Source of the DNA: Atrina japonica
Taxonomy: Eukaryota > Mollusca > Bivalvia > Pterioida > Pinnidae
DNA: 64,000 nt
Direction of reading: 5' to 3'
Assembly (NCBI GenBank): GCA_030159075.1
Contig: BROG01000265.1
Coordinates: 771,501-835,500 of the forward strand
The notes under the pieces are model-generated. The model was not told where the DNA came from. It did not search any database and saw only the letters and a program-made list of their open reading frames with translations. Within the stretch, counting starts at the first letter, position 1. The number at the start of each line of letters is the position of its first letter. The translations under genes and the position numbers were made by a program. Below are positions 21,101 to 32,189 of this stretch, in pieces.

Positions 21101-24100
21101 GTTTAATGTCAGTATATATAAAACGTAAGTTTGATTCCCATATTTATTAGAAAAGTGATATAAAATGTACGACGTTTGATGTCAGTATTCCTTAGTAAAG
21201 TGATTTACTTTACCAAGGGACAGTTGAGAAGTAGAATGTCCCGGCATCGATTCCAGATTAATCATGGCGGTATCCAGTTCTATAAGGTAGTTCAATCTGC
21301 CTGATCATTTATTCTTTTTAAAAAAGACAAATATATTATCCCACAAACAACCCTAATTTAAGCACCACTTTTCGGCGAAAACGGGAAGAACATTGTATTA
21401 GACTGCAGGAAACTGCTGCACCACATAGATGCAATGATCATATTGGTTGCGTAGGGAATCATACTAGTCCTAGATGCCAATCAGTAAATGTTTAAAATCT
21501 ATTTGACCGAACCAGTAGAAGACACCGTATCCATGGCTCATGGAAATATAACAGGCCCGAAATTCATAATGTCTCATTTGATGGTCATCTACCATTTGTC
21601 AATCGTCAATTAGGTCGTGTTTTACTGATGGTGGTTCTCCAGACTATCGACTTCATGGTATAATTTTGGACATCTTATACAACCGATTATTTAAAGTTTT
21701 CAGAACTAATGAACATAAAGAAACGAGTAATCGCCAGTTCATCAAGACCAAATTTGCCAACTTAAGGGCAGTGACGCCTTGAATATAAGTACTACATTTA
21801 AGTAAAAGTCCGTCTAAAGTGAGATCCCTCAATACTTCCAATACAAAAATTCACCATGTATTTCCTATAGCTATACGCGTTCATTTGCCTCTTAAATCTC
21901 CAATTAAGAAGCTAGACTGAAGCAATCTAATTTACCCAGCTTTTCCCAGAACCTTTCACCTTGTACCTGCTCTACATTTGTGTTCATTTACGTTCCATGT
22001 GGCCATGTTGTGAGATGATCTCAACATGGTACGTAAGAGAAAACTCTCTCTCTTTGACGGAATGGTCATTACTGACCAGCCGTGGCACTCTTCACAAATC
22101 GACGCCATTGACTCCGGTTCTGCGCCATTCTGAACAGCTCGGCAATGCTGATTTCCGCGATGTCTTTCATGTTGTCTGACATGATCGTTTTCGGCCTTCC
22201 ACGCCCTCTTTTGCCGGGGGTGGTACCGAAGAGCAGATTTCGACACTGTGGTACAAGAAGTCCTCTGGAACGTGATGGCAAATATGGGATTTCCCAATCA
22301 CATGAAACCTGTATATCTCTCAGAAAGCAGCAATAAGAACAACTCACGGAATGACAGACTTTTTTGAAATTGGTCAGGGTGTTCGGCAAGGATGCATATT
22401 GTCACCCCCCGCCTCTTTAATATATATGCCGAACAAGTAATGCGAGAAGCGCTCCAACATCACGTAGCAGGAATCAAAATTGGTGGAAGAACAATCAATA
22501 ACCTGAGATACGCTGACGATGTAGTTCTGATTGCAACATGTATGCAGGAACTGCAAGACTTGATCAACAAGTTGAAAGATGCCAGCGAAGCAGCAGGACT
22601 CTTCCTCAACGTCAACAAAACAAAGGTAATGAAAGTAACACAGGCACCAAACGACGAAAACCTAATTGTTGACAATCAAAGTGTTGAAAGTGTAGAAGAA
22701 TTTAACTACCTGGGTGCAGTTTTCACAAACAAAGTTGATGACACTAAAGAAGTGAGACGACGCATTGCAATGGCAAAGACAGCAATGATTTTGCTAAGCA
22801 ATATTTGGAAAGATCAATTTCAAAACATACCAAGAAACTACTTCTGCAAGCATTGGTATTCCCAATAGCAACATACGGAGCAGAATGTTGGGTCTTGAAG
22901 AAAGTCGACAGGAAGAACATTTAGTCTTTTGAACATTGGTGCTACCGTAGACTTCTTCGTGTAAGCTGGGTGAACAAACATACAAACGAATGGGTTCTGG
23001 AGACGATTGGACCATGCTGAAGATTGCTGGATAACATCAATGACAGGAAATTACGATTTTTGGGACATGTGGCCAGAACAGATGGTCTAACAACAACAAC
23101 AAAAAAAGAGAGAAAACTAAGAGATCTTTTATGGAAATGCCAAATATATAGGGAACCTGTCTCGTTTTACATGACACCAAAACTTTGAAATTGACATGCA
23201 CTCATGTGAAAAGTATGACATACATTGGACTGAGGAATAAGATGTCGACTTTGATACTCTTTTAAAGTGCATTTTGTCGATCAGTAATGTTCTTAAGCAA
23301 ATAATTCGACGACTTAAACATTATGTTGTCCACAATAAACACAGTTCAATTATTGTGACCTTGATATTGGCAGAGAACTTTCCCATCTCCACGAAAATTG
23401 CTCTTCATGTTGAGACCATTTACATATCTATCGATTATCCATTGGAACTTTTTTGTTAGACGCAAATAGAAAAAAAGATATTAGGAAAGTAATATAATAA
23501 GTAATTTTGATATCAGAGAAACCCGAAAACGATGTTAACCGTACCTTTGGACATTTTCCTCGTTCCCTTTGTCTCTATTGTGTTGAATCATTTTATATTT
23601 TGCGATCTGCATGGAATGGCGATCAATCTTTTGCTTTGTCCTTATTACTCTGTGAATAAAAATGTAACAAAATAGCTTAACTATAATAATGTTCCAATAT
23701 AAAAAATATCAGATACCAAAGTATAAATCAACAGAATGTCCAGGACATGGATACAAATCCGGTAAAAATGGGCAAACACGGACCTCTGGAAACCAAGAGG
23801 TGGGATCAGGTGCCATGGAGGAGTAAGCATCCCCTGTCGACCGGTCAAACCCACCGTGAGTCCACAGTCAATCCTCGTCACAATTGGTACAGACGTCTCA
23901 ACAACCGCTAACGAAAAGGCAACTCAACATTTCACTTAGTGAAACAGAGTAATCGCAAACAAGACTATTATACCGACCATAAAATTTGCGGAATGTTGAC
24001 ATTAAACGCTGTTTTCGATATCCCTGTGTCAATAATTTGTCAGTGAGTAGTTTACCTATGTATATGAAATCTTCATATGTTGTACACGACAAATTAGACA

Positions 24101-27100
24101 GTCGTAAACATTGAAAACAAATGATCAATGTTTCATCCCCTTTAGGACTTAATCTTGTATCAATAATTCTAATTTAGCTAGGGATATTTAAAATTGCTTT
24201 GAAGTTTCCGATGTTGAAATATGAATATGATTCAATGTCAACTAAAACCTTTACTCAGTTTTCTTGTTGTTATGGATGGTGTTTTACGCCATACTCGACG
24301 ATTGTTTACTTTAAATGGTACAGTTTTAATGGCGGGTAAATGAACCCCGTTACAATGTACACGGGAAGAAACCACTGACTTTCTACAAGTAAACCAGAGT
24401 TTAGAACCACCATGGATGTAAGCGCCATGCTCTAAGCTCTCAGCAATAGTAGCTGTTTACTCAATTGTATGCATCAGTGTTCTATAGAAAATGACATGAA
24501 ACCGAAATATATTGTATTTGATTTCAAGTTTTGTCAGCTGAAAAGTATGCAACTTCATTTTGATATTGAAGCCATGAACATATGATTCATCAATGTATAC
24601 ACATTTGTTCCTCAATGTAAAAAAGACTGCACATTCTCATTAAATAAAAATGCTAAAACATCAAATTGTTGGCGCTTAAATGTGCGCCATGCACTGCTAA
24701 ATCACGTTACGATTCGTAAGGTTACGACGAATCGAATCAAAATTCAATATTACACAAATAATTGTCTATACTGAACTCGACCAGGGGTTATACTTTTGAT
24801 ACAAATTCTATGTCGATATTTCTGGTTAACAAACATTTATTTCCTCCTTAGCACGCTTAAAACTTCTGGATTTTCTGAACATCGTCATGTAATTGGAAAG
24901 TTCTGTTTAATGCCGCAAATATCGCCTTGTAATTGACTGATTCATGGTATCAGTGTACCACCTTATCCCGGTAATTGGAAAGTTCTGTTTAATGAGGCAA
25001 AATATCACCTTGTGACTGATTCATGGTATTTCTTGGATATATATATATATCATTACCTATTGTAGATATCGTCATCCTCACATCCCCAGCCAAAAAATAG
25101 ATTAGAATGTCCGTTCACTTTCTCGTATTCGGATCTAGAAAATGCTGTTGCACCACCAAAGTAGGTATTATACGGCATACTAGAGTCGAAGAAAAAATAT
25201 CACTTACTTAGATTGTGGTTTTAGATTTATCAATTACTATTTCTTTAGTTACTTTCCTTTGATACTCATATATTACAACGACCTTTGTACTTTCGTTTAG
25301 GAAATACCTTAGCTCAGTTTATTATGTATTTAAAAATATATGAAAACATTTGTTGAGGTCGAATATATTTAGCCATAGGTTGCTAAACATCATCAACGGA
25401 TTTGAGTGAAATCCTGGTCTCACTTGCACTAATACATTTATGTTTGGTGGCTTACATCAGATAACTGTTCAGCTGACGAGCAATAAAAGAAACTAGCAAT
25501 TGATAGTTATGTCAGACTTTGTGAAAATCTCTGTCAATATGGGATATTTTTTTTCCATAAATTAAATTTGTGGCAAGAAATATTGGTCCCACAAAATACT
25601 TCAGTTTTAGGAAATTCAGTTACGAATATTTGACTACCGGCCTGGCGCAATCGATAGCGCGCTGGACTCTTGATCGTGAGTTCGAGTACGGCCGGCGACG
25701 CAGATCGGTTTCCTTTCCTTCGGACTGAGACAGTAAAATCTGAGGTCCCGTGTCACAGTATGTGTCGGCAAGTTAAAGAACCCTCACTGCTCAATAGCCG
25801 TAAGTGCCGAGCATAGGCCAAAATATTTGAAGCATTTCACCGACACTTGGTGACGTCTCCATATGAGTGAAAGATTCTTGAGGGGGGAGTTAAACAACAA
25901 TAAACAAAAGCAAAAACGAATATTTGATTGATTTGGCAACAACAGATGTATAATTCGTTATATTTGTATACAACGTCAAGGGGAAATGAAGGCTGCTGAA
26001 ATATTGATTACAGAGAAGTGATGTTTCTTGTCATCATTACAAGTAAAAATATTCTTTTTATTTTTGTTCCTCACAGTTGATTTTCAATGTAGATATAATG
26101 AAACCGGATCTGACCTAGGCCATAATTATATTGACGTCGTGTAAACTATTCAAACAAAACTGAAGAGAGCGAAACAAAATGAGGAAACAAGACAAATAAA
26201 AAAAAACGTGTTTATAAGGTTTAGTTAAAAATTTACTTTCATTTTTTATTCAAGCGTATATTTGAAATAATATTGGGCACTTAAAATCAAATAACTATAT
26301 TTTCAGTCCCACAAATAAACGCACATAGATGAAATGCCAAAATAATAGGTATACACTAATACTATAAATATTCTATTTTCAAAACTTGGTTTATATTACC
26401 TATAGTTAAACTTATCTATCGCCGCTGCTAGATGGCGCGGATTTCCAAAACATCCATAAATATTTCGGTCATCTTCTGGTAGGAGATCGACGTCATGGAA
26501 TATAAAACAGGAATAGTTGCTCATTTTAAGTGCTTCTTTAAATCCAACATTCATCATCATTGCCTTGTTGAATCTACCCCATCCATCCTATATAAAAATT
26601 GTCTTAGAATTATACAAGGAAACTATATGACGTACCAGCATCGTGTATATATTTGTTGTTGTTGTTGTTTAACGTCCCACTCAAGAATCTTTCACTCATA
26701 TGAGGATGTCACCAAATGCCAGTGAAGGGATTCAAATTTTGGCCTATGCTTGGCACTTACGGCCATTGAGCAGTGAGCTTCTTTAATGTGCCGACACCAT
26801 CTGCGACACGGGACTTTGAGTTTTACTGTCTCATCCGAAGGACAGGAAACCAACCTTCCGCCGGCTGGACTCGAACTCACGATCAAGAGTCGAGCGCGCT
26901 ACCGACTGAGGCAGGCCGACTTGCCTCGTGTATAAAATCGCATATACCAATACATAAAATCACAGATACCAAAGTGTCAATCTTTAGGATGTCCGGGATA
27001 ATTATACAAATCTGGTGAATATTGGAAAAACACGGGACCTCTGGCAATCCAGAGGTGGGATAAGGAGTCATGGAGAAGCAAATATCCAGAGTCTACCGGA

Positions 27101-30100
27101 CACCTTGAGTTCTCAATCAGATTTAAAACAAAACAATTGTGATATTACTCCTCGTTACATTCGGTAAATACAATTCAGGTTTTAGTTAGTGAAACAAAGT
27201 GATTAGAAAAAAGCGATGATTTAATACTGTTAAGTTTGCCAACGACTGGCTTTAAAAGAAGTTCCCAGTATCATCTCAAATACAAGACAACTGATGACTG
27301 TCTCTCTATTTGAAATATTTTGCTGAGTAGGTTTAGAGCTTTGGGATATAAATATCGTATAAAGAGGATATCGGGATATTACTACTTAAATGTGATAAAT
27401 TTGACGACAGGACAGAAAAGCCGAAATCAATATACTCGTCGAAAAGGGTTGTATTTACTACATATTACTCATATTAATGAATTGGCTAAAATATTGATAC
27501 AATAACAAACAATTCGACATTTCTCAAAAGTAGACAAAACAGTCTCACTCCCGTGTCTTGTCGTTAGATGAAACATGTATAAGTCAAAAAATGGTATCGT
27601 GACGTCTTCAAAAACGAACCTCGAGCAATGACAGTAGCTCCCTTTGTCATTTGATCCAAACTCGGCAAAGTAGAGATGATATAAACTGGACGTAATCATG
27701 TTCTTCTGACATTCATTCTAATTCAGGTTCCTTGTCATAACAGAGCCCGAAGTCACCAAATTTACTCAATACTCAAGCTCAACTTTTATTTCATTATTTT
27801 GACTATAAAATTATTTATAAAAATTTAGGATTTTAGTGATTAGGAAACATATTATTTTTAATCATTTACATATAAATTTTTGCGTCACTTATGATTTTCC
27901 TTTAAAAAACGATAAATACGTTTAGTACGGTACTCAAGATCTGAGTACGTACTCACACATCTTTTTAATATTTCTGAAGTTTTCTTCAAATGGGCAATGA
28001 TTTTTATCATTACTGACAATTATATGCCATCAATATACAAACATGTCCAAATACAGAATAAAGTTTGCATGGGTTTTACCTTAAAATCGCTAAAAGTTAG
28101 TCTACAGAGTAAATTTGGTGACTTAGGGCCCAGATGTGATATTTTAATAAAATATTATATATTTATTAAATACCTGGTTGATGACGAAGATTCTATAATT
28201 CACTTGCTGTTTCCTCAGGAATGGATGGAGATTGTTTAAAAGTATTCTCAAATGCATGCCCCTATTACGAAATGGTATGATAATTGCAATCGTCCGTCTA
28301 GCCACACATTCTGATGGTTGATACCTGCCACCACGTTCAACCCATGGATACCGTTTTTCTATTTCTTCGTATGTGGATGCTGAGGTGTTAACTGTGATTG
28401 GTCCAACTGAAACGATATTATAGATAATTCAGATGTTGAATTATTTCATTTCAGATCCGTGTAACAACTATTTAAAACAATACTACGTGTCACACCGTCA
28501 CGATGTACCTGGGATATTGTTTAAATATTTTTAATAATGTTACAATGCCAATATTAGCAACACTTAGACGAAAACGAGATAGCATTACAATATAGACCTA
28601 GTGTAATATTTCATTTTACAACTCGTTATCACGAGATTTATATTCTTAATTAACGTCATAATTACAAGATCAAAATTTTTATGAGAGTTGAACCTAATAT
28701 GCAAGGAGTAATCTTTTGGGATACTTCTGGCACTCTTTTGCAACATAATCTCTTCGATGTCTATAAAAATTTGCAAGAAATGTTTTGAGAGCCTTAATGC
28801 CATTTTTTAAAAAGTGCCGCCTTTCATTAATGCCTAGAGAGTCCTCAACTGTATGTATGACGTCAACATCTGTCTGGGAATAGGTACAAGGAATGACTTT
28901 GGGAAAAGATGGAAGTGTGTTGAAACGAAAGTAAGGGGATGTTGGGTCAACTGAAAGCCACAATCATTAATGACAGTGATAGCAATGGCAGACTTGTGAG
29001 CAGGGGCATTGTCCTGGTGCAGTAAGACAACTTTCCTGAGAATCTACGACAGTACTATATATCTCTCTGTAACTCGTCTGTCACAGTCTCATCCATAATA
29101 TAACCATGGACTTTAGTAACCATTTAAGGAGTTGTCACAGTGACAGGTCTTCCAGAGCCGGCCTGGCTCAGTCGGTAGCGCGCTCGACACTTGGTCGTGA
29201 GTTCGAGTCCAGCCGGTGGCAGGTTGGTTTCCTGTCTGTCGGATGAGAGAGTAAAAACCGTGGTCCCGTGTCACAGTAGGTGTCGGCACGTTAAAGAACC
29301 CTTACTGCTCAATGGCCGTAAGTGCCGAGCATAGGCCAAAATTTGAAGCCCTTCACCGGCATTTGGTGACGTCTCCATATGAGTGAAATATTCTTGAGTG
29401 GGACGTTAAACAACAATAAACAAACAAATAAGACAGGTCTTCCAGGATGGGGACCACCCTCAAGGCACCGTCGGTCACGCTTAAATTTTGCCACCCATCT
29501 TTTTACAGTATAATATGAAGATACATCCTTTCCAACTCAAAACCCACCAAAAACCCTTGCATTTTCAAGATAAATGTCGAGTTACGAAATTAAAAGCATG
29601 TATCATGAAATCGGAGATCAAAGTCAGCGATGTGTTGTTTTTTTTACGAAAGTAGTGAATCCGTGATGAAATAAAATCAGTTTAAACATTTGAATGTCGT
29701 AATTACGGGAAAACAGGTTATAGTTCAGAACTTTCAAATAATAGATTTGAAGAAGAGATGCAAAGTCGTAGTTATGGGGTTATCGCCGTTATCATGAGAC
29801 TTCTAACTGTGAGAAAAGGGATAGAGTTGTTACAACGACATGGAGAGTCGTAATTACAGGATTCCTTTACAATATAAACATGCATCATGAATTAGATTAC
29901 AATGAATGTGTAATATTGGTATTATGTTTATAATATTAAGAAAGTCGGAACTATAAAAAAAAGTCGTAATTACGAGATCTTAACTAAATGAATATGCAAA
30001 ACGAAATCGAGTATCAAATCAACGATGTATTTGTTAAAAACATTTCCGAGTCGTAATTAAATGATTCAGATGTTGAAAGGACGAACAAACATTTGGGACA

Positions 30101-32090
30101 GAAATCATCATTACGAGTTTATGAGTCGTAATTACGGAACCAAACTCGTCATTTAGAGATAAAATTTCCAATAGATGTAATTACGACTTTTTCATACTTA
30201 ATAAGCATGCAACAAGAAAGCTGATATTTTGGTGTCAACTTGTGAAAGTCAGAGAGAACAAAATTCGACGAATGTTGAAGGAAAGGAGATGGGTGATCCT
30301 AACTTAGAAATTAGCAATTAAGTCATACGACAAACGCGACAATTTTGGTTATTCAATCATCTGATTTTCTAGATTTATGTAGTGTTATCCGTCGATCTCT
30401 AGACTATAGGTTTTATATCTCGCAGATTATTTGATTCGCCTGACGTGTTCAACATATAACAGTTTCATTTACAGACATATTATTTACTGATGTACTGTAA
30501 CTAAAAAATCGCGTTAAACGAAAATGTGTCGCAAATTTGACGTTCGGTATAATGTCTGCAATTACGAGATGACTTTGATAGTTGACTCGCAGTGGGTGTT
30601 ACCGGTTTACTTGGGATCTCTCACACACTCATTCTCTCTCTCTCTCTCTCTGAAGAATAAAGCCTTATAACATACTAATCGATATACAATTAAACAACAA
30701 CTCTCGAACAGGTAACTCAAGTTGTCAGTCAGTGAAACATTGTTATTGCAAACATGACCATTATACCGATCATAAACTTTGCGAAATGTTGACATCCCTT
30801 TGGCAACAACTTATCAGTACGTAATTCGCCACATTGGATCATCTGCTGCATGAGAAATAAACGCAATATGCCGGCTGAAATAGATAGTACTAGTTTAAAA
30901 ATGTCAAACGTTATGGATATGAAAGTCGATATCATTCTTTGCAGGATCAGATGCAAATTATCGAATCAAAAATTCTGACGGAGTATACTGTAATCGATGA
31001 AATCAATATCTATTCTCAAAGTAAGGCGAGTTTTAATCAAACTTAAGTATATTTCCTGAGGCGTTTCTTTATGCAGAGAGAAAATGTCGACTGATTTTTC
31101 GAGTTTGTTTTTCATATAGGTTTCTAGGTCTAGTTTCTATTCAGGAAACATTGACTATGTATTTTATTTGAAGAAACAGACGTTGATTTGTTTCAATATT
31201 CGTTTGATATTTTTTAAGTTGAAGATAAATTTAGTTGTGTACACAACTAATGATTTAAACTTCTCTGAAAGGAACATTTCAACATTCGAGGTAAGTTAGG
31301 AAACCAAGAAGTCGACTTCTTGGAATTTGTATGGACTTAGATTGAACTGGAAAGACTTAAAATTACTTCTGTGGAAATCGATATAATTTGTCACTTTCGT
31401 CTATGTTTAATTCTACTAGCGTGTGTGAATCTATCTTTAAAGATAAACATAAATCTATTACTATGAATTTGTGCCACAGAAGTTTTGAATTTTGGAGTGT
31501 ATTACGACAAACTCAACAATATTTGAGTTATTTGGTGGCGGCCAGTTTTTAATGGTAGAGGAGAGAACATCGTTGCCTGCAATACGACCACCAGCCTTAC
31601 ATAAGTGACCCGGCCCACTTTCTCACAAAAATCAGCTTAGGTTCAAGCCTGCTCGAACCAGAGGTGAGAGACGTCACGGTTTAAAGCGCGGTCACAGAGG
31701 TCCCGTGCAACCAAAATATGAAACACGTACATTAAAGAGATTTGGATTCTTAGACTATTCGACAACTTGTTTAATACATATTCAAAGATGTTCAGAAAAA
31801 ATCTTACTTAAATTTGGTGGTATTTCAGGACATAACACTGAACTCTCCATCCCTGATGATCCTTTGCGTATGGCATGCCGCCTTACAGTAAGCGTGTTAT
31901 TTACGGTATATTTCTTAAAACTGGGTATGTCTTCAGTGGTCCTCAATTCATAAATCATAGTGCGAATCATTCCGGTGAATGATATCAACACAAGAAAACA
32001 AATGGAGGAAAGTAAGATATTTCTAAATGTGAACCATGGTTTCTCGGTTTGCATCTTGAATTTTATTCCATTTGATTCCATCATTGACAT
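18131..32090 (-). CDS. Beta-1,4-galactosyltransferase family enzyme, six coding exons
   Basis: A Golgi type II glycosyltransferase expected to move galactose from UDP-Gal to a GlcNAc- or xylose-type acceptor. Coding exons on the minus strand: 32090-31808, 28406-28174, 26587-26400, 25179-25057, 23649-23545 and 18281-18131. All have AG/GT borders and phases join exactly, giving 360 residues. Visible: transmembrane segment (about 22-43), NNT sequon (64-66), CPEIPPNLIGP (87-97), PFRNR (139-143), FNKA (178-181), FHDVDLLP with the metal-binding DVD (202-209), YFGG (241-244), GWGCEDDD (265-272), KMIQH (295-299) and DGLNSL (325-330). Tyr241 matches the residue favouring UDP-Gal over UDP-GalNAc. Compared with the usual WGWGGEDDD, the first W is F and one G is C. 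An acceptor lies directly before the ATG at 32090, so a 5' UTR exon is likely upstream. The last exon is read through to TAG at 18131-18133; splicing at 18143 is an alternative. Introns are loaded with transposons. Confidence 0.9.
18890..19500 (-). mobile_element. Decayed Tc1-like transposase
   Basis: On the minus strand, pieces in different frames read ILEECKDRQLCTRDC, GVSVMVLGWFHVNRT, NLNAIRYREEIIQAYVIPFV (with breaks) and LKRCLRPLSNQPVTLTALFQ, near the C-terminus. This order (DNA-binding N-terminus, SVMVWGG-type block, NLNA-x-RY, C-terminal helix) is that of Tc1-like transposases. Many stops; located in the last intron of the galactosyltransferase gene. Confidence 0.65.
19728..19815 (+). 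mobile_element. Tc1-like fragment, inverted relative to 18890-19500
   Basis: GAGGAGTGCAAGGGCCGACA and ACTCTTTGTAAGAGATTG repeat the N-terminal region of the minus-strand copy (19430-19490) on the opposite strand, about 240 bases away. It may be part of the same inverted structure or a second insertion. Confidence 0.55.
19820..22030. other. Intron sequence without recognisable content
   Basis: AT-rich. The hydrophobic frame at 20482-20736 is translation of T-rich low-complexity DNA. I see no exon with matching splice phase here. Confidence 0.45.
22046..22243 (-). mobile_element. LINE 3' segment (C-terminal end of the reverse transcriptase protein)
   Basis: On the minus strand this encodes GKRGRGRPKTIM, SDNMKDIAEISIAELFRMAQ and NRSQWRRFVKSATAG, the familiar end of an endonuclease/RT non-LTR retrotransposon protein. 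The tail ends in a GA-rich run at 22046. It directly abuts the oppositely oriented RT segment at 22244. Confidence 0.75.
22244..23108 (+). mobile_element. LINE reverse transcriptase segment, inverted relative to its 3' end
   Basis: Plus-strand pieces read VLWNVMANMGFPNHMK, FEIGQGVRQGCILSP (a C-run frameshift near 22405), then a 158-residue open frame with LFNIYAEQVMREAL, the catalytic NLRYADDVVLIA, NKTKVMKVTQ and FNYLGAVF. After frameshifts follow FPIATYGAECWVLKK, CYRRLLRVSWVNKHTNEWVL and LRFLGHVARTDG, ending at about 23095. Exactly the next part of the protein (GKRGRGRP) is what lies on the minus strand at 22240, so this is one element with a 5' inversion. Confidence 0.8.
23395..23460 (+). 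mobile_element. Scrap of PLE subfamily 2 3' end
   Basis: CTTCATGTTGAGACCATTTA and CATTGGAACTTTT match the end of the tail at 47895-47915 and 11195-11220. Confidence 0.4.
23699..24090 (-). mobile_element. PLE subfamily 1 3' fragment (copy E)
   Basis: On the minus strand it runs from the KLLTQGYRKQRLMSTFRKFY region of the reverse transcriptase through YSVSLSEMLSCLF to the tail (GGFDRSTGDAYSSMA-type, then GTCCATGTCCTGGACATTCTG) and terminal TATCTGATATTTTTT. 5' truncated at about 24090. It lies in the intron between galactosyltransferase exons 4 and 5. Confidence 0.85.
24265..24450 (-). mobile_element. Type 2 SINE, degraded, minus strand
   Basis: TTTTACGCCATACTCGACGA, TTTTAATGGCGGG, GAAGAAACCACTGACTTTCT and GCGCCATGCTCTAA match the 13290-13530 copy in order. 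Confidence 0.65.
25634..25915 (+). mobile_element. Type 1 SINE with perfect 12-bp target duplication
   Basis: The tRNA-like head (CCGGCCTGGCGCAATCGATA, B-box GTTCGAGTACG) and shared body end in TAAACAACAATAAACAAAAG. ACGAATATTTGA flanks it at 25622-25633 and 25916-25927. It sits in the intron between galactosyltransferase exons 3 and 4. Confidence 0.9.
26650..26925 (-). mobile_element. Type 1 SINE, minus strand, 9-bp target duplication
   Basis: The left end is the tail (TTGTTGTTGTTGTTTAACGT), the right end the tRNA-like head (reverse of GCCTGCCTCAGTCGGTAGCG). TCGTGTATA flanks it at 26641-26649 and 26926-26934. Located in the intron between exons 2 and 3, about 60 bases upstream of exon 3 in gene orientation. 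Confidence 0.88.
26940..27440 (-). mobile_element. PLE subfamily 1 3' fragment (copy F), decayed
   Basis: From right to left: GGGATATTACTACTTAAATG (27371-27391), the GTTAGTGAAACAAAGTGATT phrase, a degraded GTCGACAGGGGATGCT region, CTCTGGCAATCCAGAGGTGG and the terminal block CACAGATACCAAAGTGTCAA. A diverged or deleted stretch occupies 27240-27360. Confidence 0.75.
28690..29550 (-). mobile_element. Mariner transposase relic with internal deletion
   Basis: On the minus strand the N-terminal helix-turn-helix region reads STVKRWVAKFKRD-like and CLEGGPHPGRPV (29540-29440). It continues after the nested SINE as a degraded TKVHGYIMDETVTDELQ. Then a deletion leads to RKVVLLHQDNAPAHKSAIAI (about 29035-28980; contains the second catalytic Asp) and VIHTVEDSLGINERRHFLKN near the end (about 28835-28780). 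The third acidic block is unrecognisable. It lies in intron 1 of the galactosyltransferase gene. Confidence 0.8.
29156..29431 (+). mobile_element. Type 1 SINE nested inside the mariner, 14-bp target duplication
   Basis: A full-length copy with head AGCCGGCCTGGCTCAGTCGG, B-box GTTCGAGTCC and tail CAATAAACAAACAAATAA. GACAGGTCTTCCAG is present on both sides (29142-29155 and 29432-29445) and codes for mariner protein, so the insertion split the mariner. Least degraded of the SINE copies here. Confidence 0.93.
30300..30620 (+). mobile_element. PLE subfamily 1 fragment (copy G), highly decayed
   Basis: AAGTCATACGACAAACGCGA, TATCTCGCAGATTATTTGAT, GACGTGTTCAACATAT and GGTGTTACCGGT align to the LYDKRDDF through 3' tail region of copy C with many indels. 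Confidence 0.65.
30700..30835 (-). mobile_element. PLE subfamily 1 fragment (copy H)
   Basis: AGTCAGTGAAACATTGTTAT, TATACCGATCATAAACTTTG and AATGTTGACATCCC match copy E at 23930-24010. The fragment lies head to head with copy G. Confidence 0.7.
31495..31705 (-). mobile_element. Type 2 SINE, minus strand
   Basis: ACAAACTCAACAATATTTGA, GGTGGCGGCCAGTTTTTAAT, CTCGAACCAGAGGTGAGAGA and the TTTAAAGCGCGG part of the head match 13290-13530. It lies in intron 1, about 100 bases downstream of coding exon 1. Confidence 0.7.
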
Positions 32091-32189
32091 CTGAAATAAA
32101 CGATCATATTTTGACTTTTGACAAAACACTTTATAAGAGACTTGCTGTTTGAATAAAAAAAATACATTTGAACCTATGCATTAAGCTAT

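Larger units (their letters stand above)
28620..30200 (+). repeat. Degenerate array carrying a CGTAATTACG motif, split by a mariner
   Basis: GTCGTAATTACG or near matches occur at about 28652, 29577, 29695, 29767, 29848, 29962, 30049, 30129 and 30176, spaced 45-120 bases apart where uninterrupted. Longer companions (AGCATGTATCATGAAATCGG, ATATGCAAAACGAAATCGAG) also recur. The motif core is a perfect palindrome. The mariner at 28690-29550 separates the first motif from the rest, so the array predates it. Confidence 0.6.

Noticed and set aside
27291..27325. Hammerhead core (CTGATGA ... GAAA)
   Set aside because: The flanks cannot form stem I or stem II and there is no cleavage triplet in place.
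27469..27720. Extra galactosyltransferase exon between exons 2 and 3
   Set aside because: Exon 2 ends INQ in phase 0 and exon 3 starts DGWGRFNKA, the natural family continuation, so no exon is needed here.
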